From: Campylobacter sp. MIT 12-8780
GTDB taxonomy: Bacteria; Campylobacterota; Campylobacteria; Campylobacterales; Campylobacteraceae
NCBI RefSeq assembly: GCF_006864535.1
Contig: NZ_QHLL01000002.1
Span: 1-64,000, forward strand
Length of the DNA stretch: 64,000 nucleotides
Direction of reading: 5' to 3'
The notes under the pieces were generated by a model. It had not been told where the DNA came from. It did not search any database and was given only the letters and a program-made list of their open reading frames with translations. This document shows, one piece after another, positions 57,177 to 64,000 of this stretch. A program made the position numbers and the translations under genes. How positions within the stretch are numbered: position 1 is the stretch's first letter; every line of letters starts with the position of its first letter.

Positions 57177-57412
57177 AGCTTTTCCTTAAAATTTGAGTGT
57201 AAATTTAAAGCGGGATTATAATAAATTTTAAGCAAACATTGAGTTAATAAGATTTAATTTTGCATCGCTTTAGAATAATATAAAATTTGAAATTAAGCAT
57301 AATATTAAATTACTATTTTACAAGCATTTAAAAAATTTGATATTTATTTAAGAAATAATTTATTATCTTTAAAATAGAATAATAAAAATTTAAATTTATT
57401 CAAGGAGCAAAA
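57177..57412. other. divergent AT-rich intergenic region
   Basis: About 236 bases, over 80% A+T by eye, between the SMR pair and the cytochrome gene. Several TATAAA or TATTAA hexamers could serve as -10 boxes. CAAGGAG just before 57413 is the ribosome site. I could not identify an operator. Confidence 0.35.
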
Positions 57413-57991
57413 ATGAAAAAACTCATTTTCTTTCTTTTGGCAAGTTTTTCTTTGTGTTTTGCTAAAAATGAGCTTTTCAGTGATAAAGTCATCTCGCTTT
57501 ATCAAAACAAAGACGATACTAAAGTCATTGGCAGGCTTTTGCCAACAAATGCCTTTAGAGTTGTTAAAACTGAGGGCGATAAGCTCTTGCTAGAAATTTC
57601 AGGTTTTGTAAATCCTAAAGCCCCTTCAGTGCTGTATTTTAACGATTATCAACGCATTATCGTCGCAGCATTTTCTAAAAATGCCAAGCTTCATTTCATC
57701 AAGCAAAGCAAAGGTAAAAATGGTAAATGGAACAGAGCGAGCATACAAATGTGGGCTGATAAGGCTGATTTTGCTAAAAGCGATAAAGAAATGCTTGCAC
57801 GAGCAAGCTCGCTTTATACAGAAAATTGTGGCATTTGCCATACCGCACACAAGATAAATGAATTCACAGCTAATGCTTGGCCTGCTGTGTTTCGCTCAAT
57901 GGCTGATCGCACCGGCATTGATAAAGCAGATCGCTGGCTTGTGATTGAATACTTGCAAAAAAATGCAAAAGATTTTAAAAAAGGAAAATAA
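57413..57991 (+). CDS. monohaem cytochrome c partner of the molybdopterin reductase
   Basis: A 192-residue exported protein with a signal peptide (about 1-17, ending CFA). The N-terminal part (SDKVISLYQNKDDTKVIGRLLPTNAFRVVK) resembles an SH3-like domain. The single haem motif C-G-I-C-H is in SLYTENCGICHTAHKINEF near residue 140, followed by DRWLVIEYLQKNAKDF. It lies 1 base before the reductase gene and should pass electrons to it. I recall the same pair as Cj0265c-Cj0264c. Confidence 0.85.
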   Translation: MKKLIFFLLASFSLCFAKNELFSDKVISLYQNKDDTKVIGRLLPTNAFRVVKTEGDKLLLEISGFVNPKAPSVLYFNDYQRIIVAAFSKNAKLHFIKQSKGKNGKWNRASIQMWADKADFAKSDKEMLARASSLYTENCGICHTAHKINEFTANAWPAVFRSMADRTGIDKADRWLVIEYLQKNAKDFKKGK

Positions 57992-57992
57992 T

Positions 57993-60509
57993 ATGTTAGA
58001 TAGAAGAAGATTTTTAAAAGCAGCAACAACCTTAAGTGCGACTTTGCCTTTTTTGCCAAGTTTAGCAAATGCTAGCGTAGAAGCTTCTAAGTCAAATTTA
58101 GGACTTGTAAAAAATGGTTCAGTGATTACAGCAGCACACTGGGGTATTTTAAAGCTTACTATAAAAAATGGTGTAGTCGTAAAAAGTGAGCCTTGGAGAA
58201 AGCTTACAAATATGGATAATCCGCTTTGGTATCAAACCCCAGATATGATTTACAAATCCCGCGTTCGCTTTCCGTATGTAAGAAAATCATACCTTGAAAA
58301 CCCTAACAGCCCTAAACCAGAGCTTCGCGGTAAAGATGAGTTTGTAAGGGTAAGTTATGAAAAGGCTATAGAGCTTATCGCCAAAGAGCTTGCTAAAACT
58401 CGTAAACAAAAAGGCTCACAAGGCGTTTTTGCAGGCAGTTACGGCTGGAAAAGCAGTGGCAATATGCAAAACTCACGCATACTCTTGCACCGCTTTATGA
58501 ATGTAACAGGTGGCTTTGTGGGCGTTACTGGGGATTATTCAACCGGAGCTAGTCAAGTTATAATGCCTTATGTGGTGGGTTCTATTGAGGTGTATGAGCA
58601 ACAAACTTCTTGGGAAAATATCTTGAATGAAAGCAAGATAGTCGTCATTTGGGGTGCTGATCCGCTTTCAACCTTGCGAATTTCTTGGACGGCTAATGAG
58701 CAAAAGGCTTTAGAATACTTTGAAAAGCTTAAAAAAAGCAAGATTAAAGTCATTGTCATCGATCCTATCCGCACCCAAACGGCTAAATTTTTAAAGGCTG
58801 ATTGGATCGCTCCTCGCCCAAATACTGATGTAGCGATGATGATGGGTATGGCAAGTCATTTAATCGCTACAAAAAAGGTTAATTACGAGTTCTTAGAAAA
58901 CTACACTACCGGTTTTGATAAATTTAAAGCTTATTTAGAAGGTAAAGAAGATGGTATCGTTAAAAGTGTGCAGTGGGCGAGTGAAATTTGTGGCATTGAG
59001 CCAAAAGTGATTGAAAAACTTGCTGAAAGCTTTTATGATAATCCTACGATGATAATGAGCGGTTGGGCTATGCAAAGAGCACATCATGGCGAGCAACCAC
59101 ACTGGATGCTTGTAACGCTTTGTTCTATGCTTGGACAAATCGGCACAAAAGGCGGTGGTTTTGGGCTTAGCTATCATTACAGCGGTGGAGGTGTGCCAAC
59201 TTGCAAAGGTGGTGTTATAGGCGGTATAAGTGCTGGCGCGGTTGGAATTTGGAAAAATGGTAAATTTCAAGGTATGCCAAAAAGCACTCAAACTTTAAGC
59301 GGGGCTGAATGGTTGCAAAATGCTGCGAGTCATTCTTTTCCACTTGCTCGCATAGCTGATGCTTTGCTTCATCCGGGCAAGACTATAGATCATAATGGTG
59401 AAAAGATCACTTATCCAGATATTGATTTTATTTATTGGGTGGGTGGTAATCCTCTTGTGCATCATCAAGATACAAATACCAATGTCAAAGCATGGAGAAA
59501 ACCTCGCACCGTTGTGGTGAATGAAATTTATTGGACGCCAACGGCAAAAATGGCTGATATTGTTATGCCTGCAACTTCAAGCTATGAAAGAGATGATATT
59601 ACTATGGCTGGGGATTATTCAAATATGCATATTGTGCCGATGAAGCAAGCTGTAGCACCACTTGATGAGAGCAGAGATGATTATGAAATTTTTGCTGATA
59701 TTTGTAAGGTTTATGGAAAAGCTGTATATAATGCTTTTAGTGATAATGGTAAAAAGGCTATGGATTTCATCAAAGAGTATTATGAAAGTGCTTTAAGACA
59801 AACAAGGGCTTTTGGTGAGGCTTTTGCAACGCCTATGCCAAGCTTTGAGGAATTTTGGGCGAAAAATGAGCCTATCACTTTTGAGCCAAGCATGGAAAGT
59901 ATGGAATGGGTAAGATTTGCTGACTTTATAGAAGATCCTATCTTAAATGCTCTTGGCACAGAATCAGGGCTTATAGAAATTTATTCTGAAAGTATAGCAA
60001 AGTATAAATATAATGATTGCAAAGCCCATCCTACTTGGTTTGAGCCTATAGAATGGCTTGGCAATGCAAACGAAAATACACCTTTTCACTTGCTGACTAA
60101 TCACCCAGCAAATCGCTTGCACTCTCAGCTTTGTCATACTTCTTTGCGTGAAAAATACGCCGTAAATGGCAGAGAGCCTATACTCATCAACAAAAAAGAT
60201 GCTAAAAAACTTGGTATTAAAAATGGCGATGTAGTGCGCGTGTTTAATAAAAGAGGCGAGGTTTTAGCTGGAGCTGTTTTAAGCGATGATATTATGCAAG
60301 GTGTGGTAAGGCTTTGCGAGGGTGGCTGGTATGATCCAGATGAAAATGGACTTTGCAAATATGGCGGTGTCAATGTGCTTACGCTTGATCTGCCAACTTC
60401 AAAGCTCGCAAATGGCAATATCGCTCATACCGGGCTTGTAAATATAGAAAAATTTACACAAACACTACCAGAAGTTACGGCTTTTTCTGCTCCAAAAGGC
60501 GCGATTTAA
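57993..60509 (+). CDS. periplasmic molybdopterin TMAO/DMSO-type reductase
   Basis: An 838-residue enzyme of the DMSO-reductase family close to TorA/BisC. The N-terminus LDRRRFLKAATTLSATLPF has a Tat motif. No Fe-S cysteine motif precedes the cofactor domain, as in TorA and DorA. FAGSYGWKSSGNMQNSR near residue 150 holds the likely serine ligand of molybdenum. VYWTPTA-type and NHPANRLHSQL segments bind the two guanine dinucleotides. The start at 57993 has AAGGA; the earlier in-frame ATG lies inside the cytochrome gene. The C. jejuni homologue reduces both TMAO and DMSO. Confidence 0.87.
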   Translation: MLDRRRFLKAATTLSATLPFLPSLANASVEASKSNLGLVKNGSVITAAHWGILKLTIKNGVVVKSEPWRKLTNMDNPLWYQTPDMIYKSRVRFPYVRKSYLENPNSPKPELRGKDEFVRVSYEKAIELIAKELAKTRKQKGSQGVFAGSYGWKSSGNMQNSRILLHRFMNVTGGFVGVTGDYSTGASQVIMPYVVGSIEVYEQQTSWENILNESKIVVIWGADPLSTLRISWTANEQKALEYFEKLKKSKIKVIVIDPIRTQTAKFLKADWIAPRPNTDVAMMMGMASHLIATKKVNYEFLENYTTGFDKFKAYLEGKEDGIVKSVQWASEICGIEPKVIEKLAESFYDNPTMIMSGWAMQRAHHGEQPHWMLVTLCSMLGQIGTKGGGFGLSYHYSGGGVPTCKGGVIGGISAGAVGIWKNGKFQGMPKSTQTLSGAEWLQNAASHSFPLARIADALLHPGKTIDHNGEKITYPDIDFIYWVGGNPLVHHQDTNTNVKAWRKPRTVVVNEIYWTPTAKMADIVMPATSSYERDDITMAGDYSNMHIVPMKQAVAPLDESRDDYEIFADICKVYGKAVYNAFSDNGKKAMDFIKEYYESALRQTRAFGEAFATPMPSFEEFWAKNEPITFEPSMESMEWVRFADFIEDPILNALGTESGLIEIYSESIAKYKYNDCKAHPTWFEPIEWLGNANENTPFHLLTNHPANRLHSQLCHTSLREKYAVNGREPILINKKDAKKLGIKNGDVVRVFNKRGEVLAGAVLSDDIMQGVVRLCEGGWYDPDENGLCKYGGVNVLTLDLPTSKLANGNIAHTGLVNIEKFTQTLPEVTAFSAPKGAI

Positions 60510-60521
60510 ACCGCCTTTTTT
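60494..60521 (+). terminator. terminator of the reductase operon
   Basis: AAAAGGCG and CGCCTTTT form an 8-bp stem with a 10-base loop and a run of six T. It overlaps the last codons of the reductase gene. Confidence 0.8.
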
Positions 60522-60522
60522 A

Positions 60523-60546
60523 CTCCTTCCCTTTTTGGGAGGGAGA
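60523..60546 (-). terminator. hairpin behind the RepL-like gene
   Basis: CTCCTTCCC and GGGAGGGAG form an imperfect GC-rich stem with a TTTTT loop, 7 bases past the end of the RepL-like frame. Confidence 0.4.
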
Positions 60547-60552
60547 TTAAAG

Positions 60553-60991
60553 TTAGTTTTTGTAATAAATTGTAAGTATTTTTTCAACACTCATTTCGCC
60601 TTTTTTAAAATCATGATTAAATTTTTTTTCAAGTTTTAATTTTGTTATATTTAAAAAACTATTTCGAGCAAATATATTTGGATTTAAAAAGTAAGTATAT
60701 TTATTTTCTTTTTGTGAAGGGATTATGATGTTGTGTTCTTTTAGCAAATTTATGGCGTGAGTGATTGTTTTGCTATTTTCTTTTAAGTCTTGTCCCATTT
60801 TTCTTTTTGTTTGGGCATAGATCTTAAAGGCATTATTCATCTTAACAGCCTCTATCAATATCCAATACAAAACATTGTGAGCCACCTTTGAATCAATTCC
60901 TACAAATAAACAAATACTCTTTGTGAGAGATTTAAAAAAAATCTTCTATATTGTCTTTAAAATTGCGAATTTCACATTTTACATTTTCCAC
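60553..60991 (-). pseudogene. RepL-like plasmid replication protein, frameshifted in an A8 tract
   Basis: Reading from a GTG at 60991 (AGGAG 7 bases upstream), the protein runs MENVKCEIRNFKDNIEDFF and stops at a TAA created by a run of eight T (plus-strand A8 at 60934-60941). With seven T the frame continues KSLTKSICLFVGIDSKVAHN and on to the end, giving about 145 residues. The product has a winged-helix layout (KTITHAINLLKEHNIII near 73-89, then YTYFLNPNIFARNSF), the pattern of RepL-type initiators in which a helix-turn-helix is followed by a Y-x-x-N-P strand. It is probably a relic of an integrated plasmid, or switched by tract slippage. Confidence 0.6.
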
Positions 60992-61216
60992 TACAATTCT
61001 CCTAAAATTTTCATTAAAGTAAGAGATTTTATTTTGAAATAAATTAATTTTTACTTAAATTTTTATATTATTAAAGAAGTAGGTTTTAAGATATAATTTT
61101 TATTTTATTATATTTTTTTTTCATTTTAGTATTTTTTAAGATAAAAAATAATCTCAATTTAAAGTTAATTTGCTATAATACCCATTTTATTATTTAAATT
61201 TTTGAAGGATAAGGCT
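60992..61216. other. AT-rich region upstream of gltB
   Basis: 225 bases between the RepL-like relic and gltB, nearly all A+T. The only feature I can support is the gltB promoter. Confidence 0.4.
61174..61179 (+). promoter_or_regulatory. extended -10 box for gltB
   Basis: TTTGCTATAAT (TG-C-TATAAT) lies 37 bases before the gltB ATG, with TTTGAAGGA as ribosome site. Confidence 0.6.
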
Positions 61217-64000
61217 ATGAATACTGATGATATTTTAGAGAAAAACCAAAAGACAGGGCTTTATGATCCGCGTTTTGAGCATGATGCCTGTGGTATAGGA
61301 GCGGTTGCAAATATCAAGGGCATAGCCTCATATAAAGTCATTCAAAATGCTCTTGATATACTTATGCAGCTTGAGCATAGAGGTGGGGCTGGAGCTGAGG
61401 AAAACTCTGGCGATGGAGCTGGCATACTTATACAAGTGCCACATGATTTTTTTGCAAGTCAAGAACTTGGCTTTAAACTCCCTAAAGAAGGCGATTATGC
61501 TGTAGCACAAATGTTTTTATCCCCAAATACTGAAGCAAAAGAGCAAGCTAAGGCTTTGTTTTTGCAAGGCTTAAAAGATAAAAATCTTGAGTTTTTAGGC
61601 TTTAGAGTTGTGCCTGTTAATCCTAGCGATATAGGGCATACTGCTTTAAAGGCTATGCCGTATTTTTTGCAAGCCTTTGTAAAGCGTCCAAAAGAAGTTA
61701 AAGCTGGGCTTGAGTTTGAGCGCGTGCTGTATGAAACAAGAAGGATTATTGAAAAAAGGGCTTTAAATGTGCCTAAGTTTTATATCTGTTCTTTTAGCTC
61801 AAGAACCCTTGTGTATAAGGGTATGTTGCTTTCTACTCAGCTGAGTGATTTTTATCTTGATTTTAAAGATGTGAATTTAAAATCTGCTATTGCTTTGGTG
61901 CATTCGCGTTTTTCAACAAATACCTTTCCAAGCTGGGAAAGAGCACACCCAAACCGCTATATGGTGCATAATGGCGAGATTAACACCATACAAGGAAATA
62001 TCGGTAGCATAAGGGCTAGAGAAGGTTTAATGCAAAGTGATTATTTTAAAAATTTAGATGAGGTATTTCCTATCATCGCAAAGCCAAGTAGCGATTCTGC
62101 TATGTTTGATAATACTTTAGAGTTTTTAAGCCTCAATGGACGCACGCTTGAAGAAGCTTTTATGATGATGGTACCAGAACCTTGGCATAAAAACAAAACT
62201 ATAGACGCGAAAAAAAGGGCGTTTTATGAGTATCATTCTACCTTAATGGAGCCTTGGGACGGACCTGCTTCTATCATCTTTACTGATGGAGTTATTATGG
62301 GTGCAAGCCTTGATAGAAATGGCTTTCGTCCGAGTCGTTATTATTTAACCAATGATGATTTTTTGATTTTAGCAAGTGAGACAGGAGCTTTAAAGATAGA
62401 TGAAAAAAATATCAAAGCCAAAAAACGTTTAGAACCGGGTAAGCTTTTGCTTGTCGATACTGAGCAAGGAAGGTTGATTGATGATAAGGAGCTAAAGGAT
62501 CATTATGCAAATGCTAAGCCTTATGAGAAATGGCTTAAAAACCTTGTGCATATAGAAGAACTAAGTTCTAAGGGCTATAAACACGAGTTTTTAAACTCGG
62601 CTGAAATTTTGCGTTTGCAAAAGTTTTTTAACTGGAGTTTTGATGAGCTTATGGGGAGTGTTTTAGCTATGGCAAATACAGGCAAAGAAGCCCTTGCTTC
62701 AATGGGCGTTGATACGCCTTTGGCTGTGCTTGATGAAAAGCCTCAACCGCTTTTTAATTATTTTAAACAGCTTTTTGCTCAAGTTACAAATCCACCACTT
62801 GATGCCATACGCGAAGAAATCGTTACTTCAACGCGAATTTATCTTGGCACAGAGGGCAATTTACTCAAAACAAGTGCCTTAAACTGCAAAAGAGCAAAGC
62901 TTCAGCTTCCTTTGATAAGCAATGAAGAGCTTTTTAAGATTAAAAATTTAAAAGACTTTGAAGTGGCTGAGTTTTCTTTACTTTTTGATTTTCACAAAAA
63001 AAGCCTCAAACAAGCCTTAGATGAACTTTTTAAAAGCGTTGAGGAAAGTATAAAAAAAGGTGTTTGCATAGTGATTTTAAGTGATGAGGGCGTAAGTCAA
63101 ACAAAGACTTATATCCCTTCTTTGCTTGCTGTTTCAGGGCTTCATCACTATCTAGTAAGCAAGTCTTTACGCACACACGCAAGTATTATTATTAAAAGTG
63201 CTGAGCCAAGAGAAATTCATCATTTTGCTTGTTTGCTAGGCTTTGGAGCAACAGCAATTTGTCCTTATTTGGTGTATGAGAGTATTTATGATCTTATCAA
63301 AAAAGGTGAATTAGAGCTTAGCTATGAAAAAGCCGTGCAAAACTTCATCAAAGCAAGTTCAGCTGGCATTGTAAAAATTGCTTCAAAAATGGGCGTTTCA
63401 ACCCTGCAAAGTTACAATGGCTCAAAGATTTTTGAATGTTTAGGTTTAAATTCACAATTTTGCGAACAATACTTTGGTTCAGTCAGTTCAAGGATAGAAG
63501 GTATAGGACTTGATGAGCTTTTTGAAGAGCTAAAAAAAGTGCATACTGAGGGCTTTAAGAATGACGATTTGGCTCTTGATTCAAAAGGAAGCCACGCTTT
63601 TAGAAGCACAAAAACCGATCATATCATCGATCCTTTAGTCATCTTTCATTTACAAGAAGCGTGCAAAAACAAAGACTACGCAAGATTTAAAAAATACACC
63701 AGTCTTGTTGATAGCAAGCTTATCAAGATTAGGGATTTAATGGACTTTGACACCAGCGAAGCTATAAGCTTAGACAAGGTTGAAAGCGTAGAAAACATAG
63801 TCAAACGTTTTAAAACAGGGGCGATGAGTTATGGTTCTATCTCAAAAGAAGTGCATGAATGCCTTGCCATAGCGATGAACCGTTTGGGAGCAAAAAGTAA
63901 TTCAGGCGAAGGTGGCGAAGATGAAACGCGTTATATCAAAGAGCTTAACGGCGATGATAAAAGCTCAGCTATCAAGCAAGTTGCCAGTGGGCGTTTTGGT
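61217..64000 (+). CDS. gltB: glutamate synthase large subunit, 3' end outside window
   Basis: The first 928 codons of GltB are open to the right edge (about 1,490 residues are expected in full). MNTDDILEKNQKTGLYDPRF precedes H22-D-A-C25-G-I-G-A-V; C25 is the catalytic N-terminal nucleophile after propeptide cleavage, for glutamine hydrolysis. The amidotransferase domain has VHSRFSTNTFPSWERAHP and HNGEINT near 231-260. The central domain and the start of the FMN synthase domain (KTGAMSYGSISKEVHE, then NSGEGGEDETRY near 900) follow. It makes glutamate from glutamine and 2-oxoglutarate with a GltD partner. Confidence 0.96.
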   Translation, partial: MNTDDILEKNQKTGLYDPRFEHDACGIGAVANIKGIASYKVIQNALDILMQLEHRGGAGAEENSGDGAGILIQVPHDFFASQELGFKLPKEGDYAVAQMFLSPNTEAKEQAKALFLQGLKDKNLEFLGFRVVPVNPSDIGHTALKAMPYFLQAFVKRPKEVKAGLEFERVLYETRRIIEKRALNVPKFYICSFSSRTLVYKGMLLSTQLSDFYLDFKDVNLKSAIALVHSRFSTNTFPSWERAHPNRYMVHNGEINTIQGNIGSIRAREGLMQSDYFKNLDEVFPIIAKPSSDSAMFDNTLEFLSLNGRTLEEAFMMMVPEPWHKNKTIDAKKRAFYEYHSTLMEPWDGPASIIFTDGVIMGASLDRNGFRPSRYYLTNDDFLILASETGALKIDEKNIKAKKRLEPGKLLLVDTEQGRLIDDKELKDHYANAKPYEKWLKNLVHIEELSSKGYKHEFLNSAEILRLQKFFNWSFDELMGSVLAMANTGKEALASMGVDTPLAVLDEKPQPLFNYFKQLFAQVTNPPLDAIREEIVTSTRIYLGTEGNLLKTSALNCKRAKLQLPLISNEELFKIKNLKDFEVAEFSLLFDFHKKSLKQALDELFKSVEESIKKGVCIVILSDEGVSQTKTYIPSLLAVSGLHHYLVSKSLRTHASIIIKSAEPREIHHFACLLGFGATAICPYLVYESIYDLIKKGELELSYEKAVQNFIKASSAGIVKIASKMGVSTLQSYNGSKIFECLGLNSQFCEQYFGSVSSRIEGIGLDELFEELKKVHTEGFKNDDLALDSKGSHAFRSTKTDHIIDPLVIFHLQEACKNKDYARFKKYTSLVDSKLIKIRDLMDFDTSEAISLDKVESVENIVKRFKTGAMSYGSISKEVHECLAIAMNRLGAKSNSGEGGEDETRYIKELNGDDKSSAIKQVASGRFG

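Noticed and set aside
57945-57992. Upstream start for the molybdopterin reductase
   Set aside because: It lies inside the cytochrome gene and would put 16 residues before a standard Tat signal that has its own ribosome site.

Overview
The window is chromosomal DNA from a Campylobacter species close to the thermotolerant (C. jejuni-like) group but not C. jejuni itself. The basis is the low G+C content, the extended -10 boxes without a clear -35, sigma-54 flagellar promoters, Campylobacter-type families (DUF2972, DUF2603, CmeG-like exporter, futalosine menaquinone genes), and gene blocks whose order I recall from C. jejuni joined in a different arrangement. I saw no tRNA, rRNA, CRISPR array or insertion sequence.

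Layout. 1-7.6 kb: a truncated DUF2972 gene; a purine permease and phosphoribosyltransferase pair; an MlaA-MlaC-RND lipid-trafficking operon; rdgB with a possible 28-codon ORF behind it. 7.7-12 kb: a tandem TM2-like membrane protein, a CmeG-type drug exporter, a DsbC-like thiol isomerase, a TraT-like lipoprotein and an LprI-like periplasmic protein. 12.3-21 kb: gdhA, ppx/gppA, serC, a SurA-like chaperone, gltX-mqnA and pdxJ-pdxA. 21-31 kb: phosphate permease, Fe-S oxidoreductase-hemN-DUF2603, an SLC13 permease, argF, hemB, ribA-rsmG. 31.6-34.3 kb: flgE behind a sigma-54 promoter.

34.35-35.62 kb is the most unusual part. It holds four tandem units of about 320 bp, each with its own promoter, Shine-Dalgarno (SD)-sequestering hairpin, a tiny hydrophobic peptide gene (27 or 24 codons, alternating A-B-A-B), an antisense -10 box just past the stop codon, a 3' tail complementary to the RNA 5' end, and an intrinsic terminator. 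I read it as a tandem array of type I toxin-antitoxin cassettes of a peptide family I do not recognise.

35.7-49.9 kb: two DUF2393-like membrane proteins with a Band-7 protein and ilvE; a recA-eno-FtsB-like-AMIN-small membrane protein operon whose FtsB-like gene seems to start at CTG; mqnD, fliQ-murB, cysQ, gltA, a CPA2 antiporter and bioB; then an uncharacterised gene with a near-consensus sigma-54 promoter. 49.9-60.5 kb: ung, Tat-exported phoX, the molybdate operon modA-TOBE-modB-modC, a YeiH-type membrane protein, a paired SMR exporter, and a monohaem cytochrome c with a Tat-exported molybdopterin reductase that would need the molybdenum imported by the Mod system. 60.5-64 kb: a RepL-like plasmid replication gene broken in an A8 tract, then the 5' part of gltB, which runs off the right edge. 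With gdhA and gltB both present, the strain should have two routes to glutamate.
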